Below are positions 29,873-40,347 of a stretch of DNA of 53,857 bases, piece by piece. A program made the translations under genes and the position numbers. The notes beneath the pieces are model-generated. The model was not told the DNA's origin, did not search any database, and was given only the letters and a program-made list of their open reading frames with translations. The first letter of the stretch is position 1. Each line of letters opens with the position of its first letter. Origin of the DNA: Chara braunii (Eukaryota > Streptophyta > Charophyceae > Charales > Characeae); NCBI GenBank assembly GCA_003427395.1, contig BFEA01000497.1, positions 407,325 through 461,181 of the forward strand, read 5' to 3'.

Positions 29873-30149
29873 CCTAAGTATAGACAGGCCCGTTGGGCTT
29901 CTCAGCAGTCAAAAGGCAGCCGCCAGTAGGGGTCACAACTGCCCCTACTTCAAGGCCATGTGGAGAAGTGAGCGCGCGCGAACAGGACACTCCCAACCCA
30001 CATGAGCCTCTGGCAGAGGTTGCAGGCCCGTGCCTAGCTAGCTGTCCAGAGACCGCTTGTGTTAGCGTCTCTCTAGGCCACGTCCCTCACAGGTGTGGCA
30101 GAAGAGCTGAAGGAGAGGATGCCAGCCTGGGCCAAACTGAAGAAGGAGA

Positions 30150-31156
30150 GTGAGGGACAACAAATCTGGGTAGATGTAGAAGTTTTCAGGAGTAGAGTAG
30201 GGACCCTTATAGATTCAGGGGCCACCTGAAGTTATATTAGCCGCAGAGTGCTGAAGAAGTTAAGGCTAGGATTAAAAGTCCAAAAGTTAGTAGACCCCAT
30301 AGTCAGTGTCCTCGCAGACAACCGCACAATGCGAGTTGAGGACTATATAGAGGGAGTCCAGGCGTACTTTCGCCTAAAGAAGGATGGGAAGGTGGAGAAA
30401 GTTCTCCATTCCCTGACTCTTCTCGTACAGGATGACCTTCCTTTCGATGTAGTGCTAGGAATGGATTGGGGAGAGGCAGCAGGGGCCACACTCCATCTGA
30501 GAGAGCATGAGTGTAGGCTCCCTAGCCCATCAGGCGAGCTCAAGACTGCCCGCCTGTTTCATGTGTCAGGTGTAAATAACACTCTGGCACATTGCTGTCT
30601 CAGTGCTCCCGCGTTCGCGCGACTAGTGAAGAAGGAACAGTTAGAGGACCAGGTCTTTGTAGTGTATGTTAGACATGTCACTGAGGCCAAGAAAGAAGAT
30701 AGTTCCACGGATCCAACCATTGCCAAGCTGTTGGAGGAGTTCAAGGACTTGACCGAGTCGCCGACAGGAGTAGTTCCGCGACCCATCTAGCGCAGGATAG
30801 AGATAGAGCCAGGCAGTAGAACTCCTAAGGGAGCAGTCTACAGGATGTCCCCTAGAGAGTTAGAGGAGCTGCGCAAGCAGTTAGACGAGCTCCTTGAGAA
30901 GGGTTGGATCAGGCCCAGTTCGTCTCCTTTTGGAGCACCTGTTCTATTTGTCCCCAAGAAGGAAGGAGAGCTTCGTATGTGTATAGACTATAGGGGTTTG
31001 AATGCTATCACAGTGAAGAATGTTGAGCCGCTGCCCAGGTTAGACGATCTCCTAGATCGGGTGCAGGGTTGCAAGTATTTCTCTAAGATAGACTTAAAGT
31101 CCGGATACCATCAGATAGAAGTACACCCGGATGACCAGTATAAGACTGCGTTATAG
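30150..31156 (+). pseudogene. Element D protease and RT N-terminal half
   Basis: The protease active site is LIDSGAT followed by TGA at 30227-30229 (the family has Arg there) and SYISRRVLKKL. VSVLADNRTMRVEDYIEGVQ and the flap-distal DDLPFDVVLGMDWGEAAG follow. A TAG at 30788-30790 separates it from the RT entry ([73 protein letters not shown]). The frame ends at 31156 where about 30 bases of the FRTRYGxYEF region are deleted. Catalytic Asp residues seen are intact. Confidence 0.85.
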
Positions 31157-31365
31157 TGATGCCCTTGGACTAACCAACGCGCCAGCTACTTTTTAGCGTT
31201 GTATGAATGATTTGTTCAGACCATGGTTAGATAAGTTTGTAGTAGTTTATCTAGATGATATATTAGTCTTCAATAGGACCCTCCAGGAGNTTAGATAAGT
31301 TTGTAGTAGTTTATCTAGATGATATATTAGTCTTCAATAGGACCCTCCAGGAGCATCAGGGTCAT
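31157..31365 (+). pseudogene. Element D RT active-site region, with assembly duplication
   Basis: GLTNAPATF is followed by TAG (31194-31196) where Gln is expected. The YLDD box is present ([13 protein letters not shown]). The 63 bases at 31227-31289 are repeated exactly at 31291-31353 with a single N (31290) between, which doubles the YLDD box. This looks like two overlapping contigs joined without merging, not a biological duplication. Confidence 0.85.
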
Positions 31366-32574
31366 TTGAGGCAGGTCTTGGAAAAGCTCAGAGAGACTAA
31401 CTTCAAGATCAATGCGAAGAAGTGTGAGTGGGCCAAGACGCAAGTCCTGTACTTGGGCCACATATTAGACGGAGATGGCATTAAGCCAGAGGATAGCAAG
31501 ATAGCGGCAATTAGAGACTGGCCGACACCCCACACATTGACAGAGTTGCGGTCGTTCTTGGGCCTAGCTAATTACTATAGAAAGTTCGTGAGGAACTTTT
31601 CTACTATCGCCGCTCCCTCGCGCAGGTTGCTTAAGAAAGAGGCAATCTGGCAATGGGACAAGGATTGTACGTCCGCGCTAAAGAGACTGAAGCGCGCGTT
31701 GATAGAGTACCCTGTCCTCAAAGTAGCTGATCCATCTTTGCCATTTGTCGTTACCACAAACGCGAGTCTGTATGGTATAGGCGCCGTGTTGCAGCAAGAC
31801 GACGACAATGGCTATAGACCCGTAGAGTTCATGTCAGCGAGGATGCCCTTAGAGAAGGTAGCCACCTCGACGTACGAGAGAGAACTCTACGCTCTCAGGC
31901 AGGCTTTAGAGCATTGGAAGCACTATCTGCTTGGGAGGCACTTCAAAGTGTATTCTGACCATGAGACACTTAGATGGTTAAAGACACAGGCCAAGATGAC
32001 ACCTAAACTAACTAGGTGGGCCGCTGAAATAGACCAATATGACTTTGAGCTTAAGCCAGTGAAAGGCAAGTATAACGTAGTTGCGGACGCTCGGAGTAGG
32101 AGATCATACTACTTTGGAGCCATAGTACACTATATGGATATAGGGAGAGACCTGCAGGAGAAAGTCAGGCAAGCGTATGCGCATGACCCTATCTATAGTG
32201 ACCTCCTCAAGAGAGTTAAGGAGGCCCCAGAGGCGGAACCACATTACCGCACTATAGAAGGACTACTGTTTGAGAAGACAGATGTATTCGACCGCCTATG
32301 CGTTCCCAATAGTGAGGAAGTCCGCAGTCTAATCCTAGGGGAATGCCATGACATAGAGGGACACTTCGGTTGGCAGAAGACATTAGCTAACCTGATGCGT
32401 GCGTACACCTGGCCGGGGATGCTGCCTATTCCTGATCAGCCTGGAGACTCAATGTCCATAGACTTCATGGATACTCAGGTCAAGAGTAGGCATGGCAAGA
32501 GCCAAGTCATGGTCATAGTTGACCGTTTTAGCAAATGTGCTGTTTTTGTTCCTTTGCTGCACACACAGAATTAG
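31366..32574 (+). CDS. Element D RT thumb, RNase H and integrase N-terminal part
   Basis: A long open segment of about 400 residues. Order: RT thumb and connection (YLGHILDGDGIKPEDSK, DWPTPHTLTELRSFLGLANY), RNase H (VVTTNASLYGIGAVLQQDDD, YERELYALRQALEHWKHYLL, SDHETLRWLKTQ, NVVADARSRR), then integrase GHFGWQKTLANLMRAYTWPG. Two defects stand out. The first RNase H catalytic Asp is Asn (TTNAS for TTDAS). About 30 residues including the zinc-binding CxxC are missing between WPGM and LPIPDQPGD, an in-frame deletion. The integrase core begins (IVDRFSKCAVF) and a frameshift follows near 32540. The start shown is a TTG inside RT, not a natural start. Confidence 0.8.
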   Translation: MRQVLEKLRETNFKINAKKCEWAKTQVLYLGHILDGDGIKPEDSKIAAIRDWPTPHTLTELRSFLGLANYYRKFVRNFSTIAAPSRRLLKKEAIWQWDKDCTSALKRLKRALIEYPVLKVADPSLPFVVTTNASLYGIGAVLQQDDDNGYRPVEFMSARMPLEKVATSTYERELYALRQALEHWKHYLLGRHFKVYSDHETLRWLKTQAKMTPKLTRWAAEIDQYDFELKPVKGKYNVVADARSRRSYYFGAIVHYMDIGRDLQEKVRQAYAHDPIYSDLLKRVKEAPEAEPHYRTIEGLLFEKTDVFDRLCVPNSEEVRSLILGECHDIEGHFGWQKTLANLMRAYTWPGMLPIPDQPGDSMSIDFMDTQVKSRHGKSQVMVIVDRFSKCAVFVPLLHTQN

Positions 32575-33542
32575 TCATTCAGAAGTTTTTCAACCATTGG
32601 GTTAGTGAGAACGGGGTCCCATTATCGATAGTTAGTGATAGAGATAGTCGTTTCACCAGCCAGAACTGGCAGGAACTCATGAGAGTTTACGGATCAAAGT
32701 TGTTAATGTTATCTGGCCATCATCCAGAGACCAACGGTCAGACAGAACAGATGAACAAGATCCTACAGCAAGTTCTGCGCATGTACATTAGACCAGATCA
32801 GATCAACTGGGATGAGATGTTGCCTAAGGTAGCTAGTGCATACAACAACAGCGTGCATCTATCCACCTGCCGCACTCCCAATGAGCTGCACAAGTCCTTT
32901 AGACCACGCAGACCGTTCGGAGGAATGAACCGGGATCAGATTCACAAACTACCGCCCGGTACCAGGGAGTTCGCAGTACAGCACGAGAAAGAACTGGCAA
33001 CGGTTGTTGAGAACCTCAGAAAGGCCCAGCACAGAATGATAGAACAGGCCAATAAGCACCGTCGCCCGTCTCAATTTCAGGTAGGCGACTTAGTCTGGGT
33101 CAAGTCTAAAGAGTTTGCACCTGAGGAACACATCTCGCAGAAGTTGCTGCCTGCATACAGAGGACCGTGGCCGGTTCTAGAAGTCAAGGGCGGAGAGGAT
33201 GGACCGTCCTACACTATAGAGATCCCATCACACCTCCACACATACCCTGTGTTCCATGCTTCAAAGCTGTTGCCGTGTGTCACAAGTCAACAGTTCCCTT
33301 CAAGAAGATCCATGATCCCCCCGGATATGGATGGAAGTTATGACATTGACGGCGTTGTAGATGAGGATGTGTTCAGAACAGGAGGTAGAGGTCGTCCCCA
33401 GAAACAGTACAAGGTCCGGTTTGCTTATCAGGAACCGGAAGAAGACCGCTGGTTTACAAGAACAGAACTCCTAGAGACAGCTCCCGACATAGTCAGAGCC
33501 TACGAGCGTGATAAGAAGGGTAAAGGTCCTGCCTTGGACTGA
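32535..33542 (+). CDS. Element D integrase core and chromodomain-like tail
   Basis: The open segment of 335 residues continues integrase in a new frame. The second catalytic Asp is in IVSDRDSRF and the Glu in GHHPETNGQTEQMNKILQQV. Then come YIRPDQINWDEMLPKVASAY, HRRPSQFQVGDLVWVKSKEF, the GPY/F module (YRGPWPVLEVKGGEDGPSYT), HLHTYPVFHASKLLP, and the tail DIDGVVDEDVFRTGGRGRPQ with RWFTRTELLETAPDIVRAYE. Length and order fit plant Ty3/gypsy integrases. A stop at 33540-33542 is followed within 30 bases by the PPT-like GGACGGCGGGAG. Confidence 0.85.
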   Translation: MCCFCSFAAHTELVIQKFFNHWVSENGVPLSIVSDRDSRFTSQNWQELMRVYGSKLLMLSGHHPETNGQTEQMNKILQQVLRMYIRPDQINWDEMLPKVASAYNNSVHLSTCRTPNELHKSFRPRRPFGGMNRDQIHKLPPGTREFAVQHEKELATVVENLRKAQHRMIEQANKHRRPSQFQVGDLVWVKSKEFAPEEHISQKLLPAYRGPWPVLEVKGGEDGPSYTIEIPSHLHTYPVFHASKLLPCVTSQQFPSRRSMIPPDMDGSYDIDGVVDEDVFRTGGRGRPQKQYKVRFAYQEPEEDRWFTRTELLETAPDIVRAYERDKKGKGPALD

Positions 33543-33580
33543 AATATTCTTGGAGGACCTCGAATTTAGGACGGCGGGAG

Positions 33581-34437
33581 TGAAACGGTTTTCACCTTTT
33601 GCAGCAGCAGATGCAGACCCCAGGGTTCGATCCCTAGACCTCACCCTACCCATGTTTAGTATCTGTGTAGATCCCGAGAGTTGAACCTGTGACCTGTGTA
33701 TTCATAGACAGTTGGTAGGTCTGTCATAGGTCCATAGGTAGCAGGTGTTCGATCTGTAGGTCTATAGAGTAGAAGTCTTAGCGAGTTCCAGAAGCCTAGC
33801 TGTAGCCTTCTAGAAGGTCGGCAAGTGGGCAAGTGGTCAAGTGGCGAGTCAAGTGGTGGACTATACTGCAGTGCGATTGCAGTACGACGACGGTAGGATA
33901 GCAGTGAGTCCACAGTCAGTCATCGGTAAGGTCCAGTCAGTCCCAGTCCGGTCCAGCAAGTACCACGGGGGACTGTGAGCACCATGGGCCGATGGCAAAG
34001 GGCAGACCAACGAGTTTCCGAAGTATAAATCAAGAGGCAGCGCCCAGCCATTCATTCATTCCTGCGCGAGCCATGCGGAAGCGCTGCCACAGCGACTTGT
34101 GCAAGGAGGTCTGCAGTGAGCCCGGAGGACGCAGTGGCCGAGAGAGGGGGAGCTTAGTATAGCGATAGGGTAGAGGCAGCCATAGCTGCCGTAGCTGTAG
34201 TTAGTGTGAAGAGTGTGTGTGTATGTGTGAGTGTCCAGAGTGACGCGTGTGGGATATCCAGGGTGATCCGGTGTGTGTGAACAGCGAGTTGTTTGGGCGC
34301 TGAGTCGCCGTAGCCTGTTGGAAGTGAACTTGTATCTGGATGCCATATCTCTGAGTTTTGTGTGGGCACATGTCGCCAGTTTGCTGCGCTGCTGTTTACA
34401 TGCATCAAAAGTGTGAATGAGAACGAGTCTGATTGCA
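33581..34437 (+). repeat. 3' LTR of element D
   Basis: It starts TGAAACGGTTTTCACC right after GGACGGCGGGAG and ends GTCTGATTGCA. A TATA box (TATAAAT at 34024-34030) suggests a start site near 34055. A tRNA T-loop-like GGGTTCGATCCC lies at about 33624. The part from 34091 matches 26361-26708. No matching target-site duplication was found. Confidence 0.8.
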
Positions 34438-35844
34438 TCATAAGAAAATGTGGCGATGAAGGTTTGGAAGCGATGGCCACCGATCAACATAGAGTCATAG
34501 ACTCCCTAGGAACGAGGCCTTGAGGAGCGGGGGTGGAGCAAGGGGAAGCATACTATATAATGCAGGGAGAGCTCTCGTGGGTCGTCTGTGGCCAGTTTCT
34601 GCTGTGTATATTTGTGGCCAGGTTCGTGCTAGGAAAACTTTCGTGGGAGCTGGTTTAACATAGGTGACCTTGTGTGAGCGTGTGTTATGCTGTGCGGATC
34701 TGCATGCTTGTGAGCGATCCTGAGTTCATCTTTGCTGAATGGCACTAATCTGCTATTCTGTATGCTTTGATGCTTTCCTCTACAAAGAATCAGGCACACA
34801 TCGCTGTAATGCTCTCTGAAATTGTGTGGTCTGCCACAAACGAATCCATGTGCTCTGTTTTCCATGACTCGGTGTGATCTCCTGCATTCAACTTGTGTGC
34901 TACTACTTTGTGTGTGTGGTGGGTGACTACTGCTGTGGTCATGGCAGCTGGGCGTTGTGACATTTAAGTTGACTGCTCTGAAGGACACTCAGAGGGAATT
35001 GAAAGCTAGCATTTTGGAGAGCCCTGACCAGTACGAGGTATAGTGAGGTCTCTTCTGCTTGGTAGTGCTTATGTAAAAGTGTGTATTTCAAAAGAAAAAC
35101 TTTCAATTTTATGGCTATACATTGCTGAAACAGTCTCAAACTATTGTTCTGTGTTGCTTGATGGGGGGCGGTGTAAGGAAGGAATAAATGCATCTTCGGT
35201 CCTGGGACTCTAGTTTACCTGCGGGCATTGCAAAGGCCAAGGATGACGTCACGAGCTAGTGGTGGGCTGGATTGTTCATGAGCTTAATACTATCAGAGGA
35301 TGCCATGATTGCAAGGGAGGAGGGGAGGGGGAAGAGGGGGAGAGGGAGGTTGGCTGAAGACAATAGAAACACCAACAATTTCGATCAAAAAGTTTTGAAA
35401 ATTCACTGTTCTTGCTGGCTTATGAAGTTCTTGTCACATTGGATGAGCCAGCGACCTCAATGACCTGAGCTGGCTGTGGTTCACTATTTCCGGAGAGCGC
35501 CCCTTTTGCGGGACAGAGATCTTAAGATATCTGAAGCTTATTGTTGTTGTTGGAGGCGATTGACAACTGAAAAGGAGATCATCAAAGGGGAGAGAGAGAG
35601 AAACATTTTATCGCCATTGCCATATCTCGAGTACTTCTTCCTCCTCCTCAGTTCTCTCTCCTTCTTCTGCAGCGTTTTGTGCAAGTTTGGATATTGAAAG
35701 GCATTCCACGATGCAGACCCCAAATTCGAATTTCAGGGTCAAGGTCCTAGGCCAAGGGAGGCCAAGTCGGTCAGTTCAGAAAGGTCACAGTTGGGTACCT
35801 TAGGAGTCAAGTCCAACAGGGACCCGGTAAACAGTCACATCTCA
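34438..35844. other. Non-coding stretch, no gene seen
   Basis: A second TATA-like TATATAATG lies near 34553, followed by GAGAGCTCTCGTGGG. Otherwise I see no domain, LTR pair or structured repeat. Short open frames are not conserved elsewhere in the window. Confidence 0.4.
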
Positions 35845-36025
35845 GAGGCAAAGGTTGCATTCTATAAGCAAAAGTCCCGTCTCATATTGAAAAGTCGTAT
35901 CGAAAAGTCATATCCCACAGGCAAAGGACACTTCCCCAGGCAAAAGTCGTGTCCCAGAGGCAAGAGTCACATCCCACAGTCAAAAGTCATGCTCCACAGG
36001 TGAAAAGTAGTGACTCACAGGCCCA
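35845..36025. repeat. Degenerate ~20-bp minisatellite
   Basis: Variants of CAAAAGTCGTGTCCCACAGG repeat about eight times with drift. No coding role is apparent. 36026-36440 beyond it holds no gene I can support. Confidence 0.65.
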
Positions 36026-36449
36026 AGCAACAGCACAACAATGAAAATTCGGGAAAGTACCAGCCCTTGACATTCTGAAGCAAGCAGGCCGTGGGCATGT
36101 AGTACCAGTACCGAGTCAAACCACAAGAAGCAGAGGCTGGGACGAGTTGAATCTCAGTCCAAGTCAATACAAGGACTGGCCAGCCACATTTTGGACAGAT
36201 TGCTCATTTGTGAGAAGTGTGGGAGTGCTGCTGAAGCGCTTGTGCGCCACCTGCGAGTAGCATGCGTTCGGGAGCCCTGCTGGGGCAGCACTGCACTGAG
36301 AGGGAAGGCGGCCTTAGGTACATAGCTAGTGATAGGAGGTAGAGCTGAGTAGCAGCAGATGTATTCAGAATCAAGATTTTCTCAATTAGAGAGAGAGGGG
36401 GGGAGAGCGCATGCACAAAGAAGACCAGGAGAGACAGACAGACAGGGAA

Positions 36450-36603
36450 GACAGACACACACACACACACACACACACACACANNNNNNNNNNNNNNNNN
36501 NNNNNNNNNNNNNNNNNNNNNNNNNNNNNNNNNNNNNNNNNNNNNNNNNNNNNNNNNNNNNNNNNNNNNNNNNNNNNNNNNNNNNNNNNNNNNNNNNNNN
36601 NNN

Positions 36604-36678
<75 letters not shown>
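36450..36678. repeat. (CA)n, gap of 120 N, then (GA)n
   Basis: CA repeats run to 36483, N fills 36484-36603, and AG repeats run to 36678. The gap arises from unassembled microsatellite. Confidence 0.97.
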
Positions 36679-36683
<5 letters not shown>

Positions 36684-37744
36684 TGACTTGCTGATTTCGA
36701 CTGCCGAGACTAACCGCGAGGCTGTACAGTACAGCAGTAGGTTAGATTTGTAATTTTGTATGGCTGAGGGCTAACCGAGAGACCTACCTGTAAGGAAAAT
36801 TCATGAGGGACATATCTGCAAATATGGGGAAAATAGGCCCAGCAGTACTTCGAATTTCCTACCGCTATCCTCACTGCGTTTAGCAGGCCCAGGCTACCCC
36901 TAGGACAGACAGGCCCTAAGGGCCTTAGCTGATAGACGGACCTATAGCCTATAGACGGGTCCGGTAGAGGCCGAGAGGCCGAAACCGAAACGGTACCGGT
37001 CGGTCAGTCAGTCCGGTCTAGGTCTAGGCTAGAGTAGTAGAGTCTATTAATAGTTTGGGGGAATGGGGTTGGGACTTTTGGCAGTTCATTTTCGGGAGAC
37101 AACGTTCTGGAGCCAGGAGGATTGCAGCGGCGATTGTCTGCAGGCGGTACCCTGAGACGCTCACCGTGGACAGCAGCCATAGCCAGCCGGCTGAGGGCGT
37201 GCCATAGCTGGGGCATCCCCCGCGCATCAACCCCTGTGGGTTTCTGCGATTAGCTGGGTTGTGTGGAGACTCCTCACTGAGTCTATGTGGGTGGCGGCAG
37301 CCATAGCTGCCGGGTTCTTCATCAGAATTGTTCAGCGGCATTGAAGACTTTAACGCCGGATCTGTTCTTCATCTGGGTGGTTGGCACTGGCCCCTGGGAG
37401 GTCGTTCTGATGTGGTGCTACTAACTGGGTGTAGGGTAGTGAGTGGAGTGTGAGGTTCTGAGAGTGGCGAGACACTGGAACAAACTCTGTAACGATTTCT
37501 GGTTAACTGGCTCATCATCAGTGTGTATTCCAATTGTTATCCTCGCAGGTTTTTTCTTGTGATTGGTTGTTGGGAGTATCGTCAGAGAGTGAGAAACACT
37601 GTGTGTCCTCTCCCCATCTGTGCATGGTTGTGCTTCCACTATCTACTTTGATCTGTGTATAATGACCCGTCATAGCACAGACTGAGAACACTGCTGATTT
37701 CTGAAGTTCTGCTGATGGAATGGATGCCTTGTTGAGATTCCCGC
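36679..37744. other. Non-coding stretch, no gene seen
   Basis: It contains short GCCATAGC motifs (near 37175, 37200 and 37300) and GGTCTAGGTCTAGGCTAGAG-like repeats near 37015. No protein domain or LTR boundary could be supported. Confidence 0.4.
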
Positions 37745-38310
37745 ATTCTGCTGTGTTTTCTAAGTCTGTGTGTGTGCGTGCCTGTGGACTTGCGTGCCTG
37801 TCTGAGTGCTTGTCTGCCTGAGTGTGTGTGTGACCCNGAAGGGTACTTGCTCGTTTGGCAGGCCCGTAGGGCCGGTACTTACCTGTGGCCGTGGCATTGA
37901 GGGTTGCAGCAGGGGAAANACTCAAGTGGCGAAGCTAGCGGCCCCGCGGCCCCTTGGAGTAGCGGAAAAACACTCAAGTGGGCAGGTAGGCCGATACCGC
38001 ACCCCACTGCAGTTGGCACGAAGGGGGTACTGGAGGCCGAGCAGAAGAAGACAAAGNTGGCATTTTTAGAGTCCAGTAGCGGTAGGGTAGGTCTAGGCCG
38101 GTACCAGTCCAACCAGTCTGAGTCTAGGGCCTGTACGGGTAATATCAGGGTCTGCAATGATGTTTCCCTCCGAAACGGAGGAAGTACCGGTTGCTTGGGG
38201 AGGCCGAGCGGCCTGGAAGTCACCGCCCAGGAGGCAAGTAGGCCGCTATATCAAGAGGCCGGGCGGAGAGCCCAGCCTCATTCTTCAGTGTGCAAGTTTG
38301 GCGACACGCT
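37745..38310. repeat. Inverted dispersed repeat, right copy
   Basis: Reverse complement of 1-520 with substitutions and small indels. It has single Ns at 37837, 37919 and 38057, the last falling where the left copy simply reads through a homopolymer, so these are ambiguous bases and not gaps. The ~220-residue plus-strand frame across it has no recognisable domain. Confidence 0.7.
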
Positions 38311-38911
38311 GCTGGAGCGCTGGCTGGAGTGGCACTGGGTACTACAGCGCTGCTGGGAGGAAGAAGCCGGGAGCTTCCACCTTGGCTATGGTGGAGCTCT
38401 ACCAGTAGGAGGAGGAGGGAGAAGGGGACCAAGGAGGAGAGTGGCGAGGCACTTACCTGGCTATGGTAGACACCATCATCTCCTTGCTAGGCGCTGCATC
38501 AGGAAGGCCCCCGTTGGGGTAGTGCCGCATCAAGGAAGCTCGGACAGAGTCAGGCATGGTGGCTGAGTGGGCAGCGGCATAGCTGCATGGTGATGACCTT
38601 GAAGTGGGGCAGCGGCATAGCTGCTTTGGGTTGTCCTTTGGACAGGAGGCTGAAGCCTCAATAGTCCGCCATAGCCTCGGCCTGAATGTAGAGGAAGAGG
38701 ACGGGTGGCCATGGCTATGGTGGACCTCATGTTGTGCCTGCAGTAGAAGTGGGATTCAGACATGGATTCTGGTTCAGTCATTCAACATTATTATTGTTAT
38801 TTCTTGTTTGAATACGAGGGAGGAGATAAGGAGGAAGGGATTGGTTGGCGAAGAAGAAGAGCCTTGACATTGGTCTATGCTGGAGTACATCATCATCTTC
38901 TTCTTTCTCAC
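38311..38911. other. GGAG-rich stretch with CTATGG motifs
   Basis: GGAGGAGGAGGG runs alternate with GGCTATGG/CCATAGCC. It abuts the truncated LTR of element F at about 38912, so it includes the sequence that replaced most of that LTR. No gene seen. Confidence 0.4.
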
Positions 38912-39014
38912 TACGTGCGGCCTTCTCAGTTCTGGGCATGTGTTGGTCACACAGCCCAGTGCAGACCAATTCTGGTCTGCGTGGCCCGGGCTACTTCTGA
39001 ACAGGGTTACTACA
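38912..39014 (-). repeat. 3' LTR fragment of element F
   Basis: The ~103 bases match the start of the 5' LTR (47397-47278): TGTAGTAACCCTGTTCAGAAG, GGCCACGCAGACCAG, CACATGCCCAGAACTGAGAA. A 16-base GGGGCTAAGTTCTAGG stretch of the 5' copy is absent here. Purine-rich AAAATGGGACGGCAGGA precedes it. Homology ends at about 38912. Confidence 0.8.
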
Positions 39015-39596
39015 TTCCTGCCGTCCCATTTTCGAGTTCCACCGCAGAAATAATTAAGACTTTAACCCTCGTTCATAAGCAGAAACAATGTCAGGAGCAG
39101 TCTAAAGTAGTGCCTTCTTGCTGAACCATCGGTCCTCTGATGGTTGTTGAGATTTGAAACGTACCTTGAACTGCTTCTGAGGACGTCGGCGTGCTCTTGT
39201 AGAAAAGAACCCGTGTTCTATGATTCTGTCGACTTCATAGCTTCTTTCCATTGATGGTGGAATCATAGAGGGTCTGTTAGGAAAATCATTTCCTTCTACA
39301 TAAGGCAATAGTTTGGACGCATGAAAGACAGGATAAGTCTTAAGATGAGGGGGAATATCAATGCGATAAGACGGTCCCTCAGCATCCCCAATGACTTTGA
39401 GAACTTCCCAAGGTCCAAAATAGACAGGCAGGAGCTTCTGAGACACATCTTCTTCTAGTGAGAACTCTTTAGACTTGACCCAAACTAAATCACCTACCTT
39501 GAATGTCGATGGTCGGCGATGCTTATTAGCTTGGTCTATCATTTGTTCTTGAGCTTTCTTTAGGTTCTCTTTCACTTTCTTAATGTCTTCTTGAAA

Positions 39597-39604
39597 CAAT
39601 ACTG
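39597..39604. repeat. MITE target-site duplication, left
   Basis: CAATACTG, repeated exactly at 39944-39951. Confidence 0.8.
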
Positions 39605-39943
39605 CTAGGTTACCAATGGTCCGAGGGCCGGTCGTCTCTCTCGGACGTCTCCCCATACGTCCTGTACCCCCGTCGTCCGAAAAAACAATTTTTTTTTGTC
39701 GAAAAAAAAATATATATATTTTTTTTGGTTTTTGATTTTTAACTCATGATTGGCTGCGAATTTGAACATGACTCCAAGGCAAACGTTGCTTTGTATTGTT
39801 TTGTTACATAACATATATTTTTTTCAGATTTTTCTGAGAACTTTTTTTTTTTTTTGCGCGCGCGCGCCAGGGCGGACATACCCTGTCCGGTCGGACATCC
39901 CGGATGGTCAGGGGGGTCCCCGACGTCCGATCCAACAACCTAG
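39605..39943. mobile_element. Non-autonomous DNA transposon (MITE), hAT-like
   Basis: The element is 339 bp, with perfect 7-bp terminal inverted repeats CTAGGTT/AACCTAG and an 8-bp target duplication CAATACTG on both sides, the size made by hAT transposases. Both sub-terminal regions are rich in CGGAC/GTCCG (for example CTCGGACGTC near 39638, GTCGTCCG near 39673, TGTCCGGTCGGACATCC near 39885, GACGTCCGATCC near 39922), as expected of transposase-binding sites. The centre is AT-rich with no open frame. If one more base is counted, the duplication is 9 bp and a Mutator-like origin is possible. Confidence 0.75.
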
Positions 39944-39951
39944 CAATACTG
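39944..39951. repeat. MITE target-site duplication, right
   Basis: CAATACTG, matching 39597-39604. Confidence 0.8.
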
Positions 39952-40347
39952 CATATTCACGAGTCCCTGGCGGCAACCTGAGAAATTGGTCCCGCGTTAA
40001 TACATCAATGGGACGCCTTGGTTTCCACCCCTTGTGTAGTGCATTAGGTGTACATCCAGTTGCAGTATGAACACTGCTATTATATGCACTGGCTATTTTG
40101 GGTAAGTTCTCGTCCCAATCGATCTGATCGGGTCTTACGTACATACGCAAGAGTTGTTGGCACAAGCGGTTCATCTGCTCACTTTGCCCACTCGTTTCAG
40201 GGTGTCGCCCTGACGACATGGTCAAACGAGTACCGTATGCCTCCATCAGTTTTTTCCATGGCATACTTGTGAATCTCGCATCTCGATCAACCACAATAGA
40301 TACGGGAAACCCATATTCAGTCACCCATCGCATCTGAAATTTCTGAA

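Larger units (their letters stand above)
26361..34437 (+). mobile_element. Element D: decayed Ty3/gypsy element
   Basis: The order is truncated 5' LTR, PBS, leader with (GA)n and a TTGACC array, gag, zinc knuckle, protease, RT, RNase H, integrase with chromodomain-like tail, PPT-like GGACGGCGGGAG, 3' LTR. The 5' LTR piece (26361-26708) equals only the end of the 3' LTR (34091-34437), so the U3 promoter part is missing on the left. Several stops, two domain deletions and a catalytic change show that it is dead. Confidence 0.85.

Noticed and set aside
33615-33640. tRNA gene suggested by GGGTTCGATCCC
   Set aside because: Only a T-loop-like stretch is present, without a box A at a proper distance.
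37904-38566. 220-residue plus-strand frame
   Set aside because: It lies in the inverted repeat and GGAG-rich DNA, contains X residues and has no domain.
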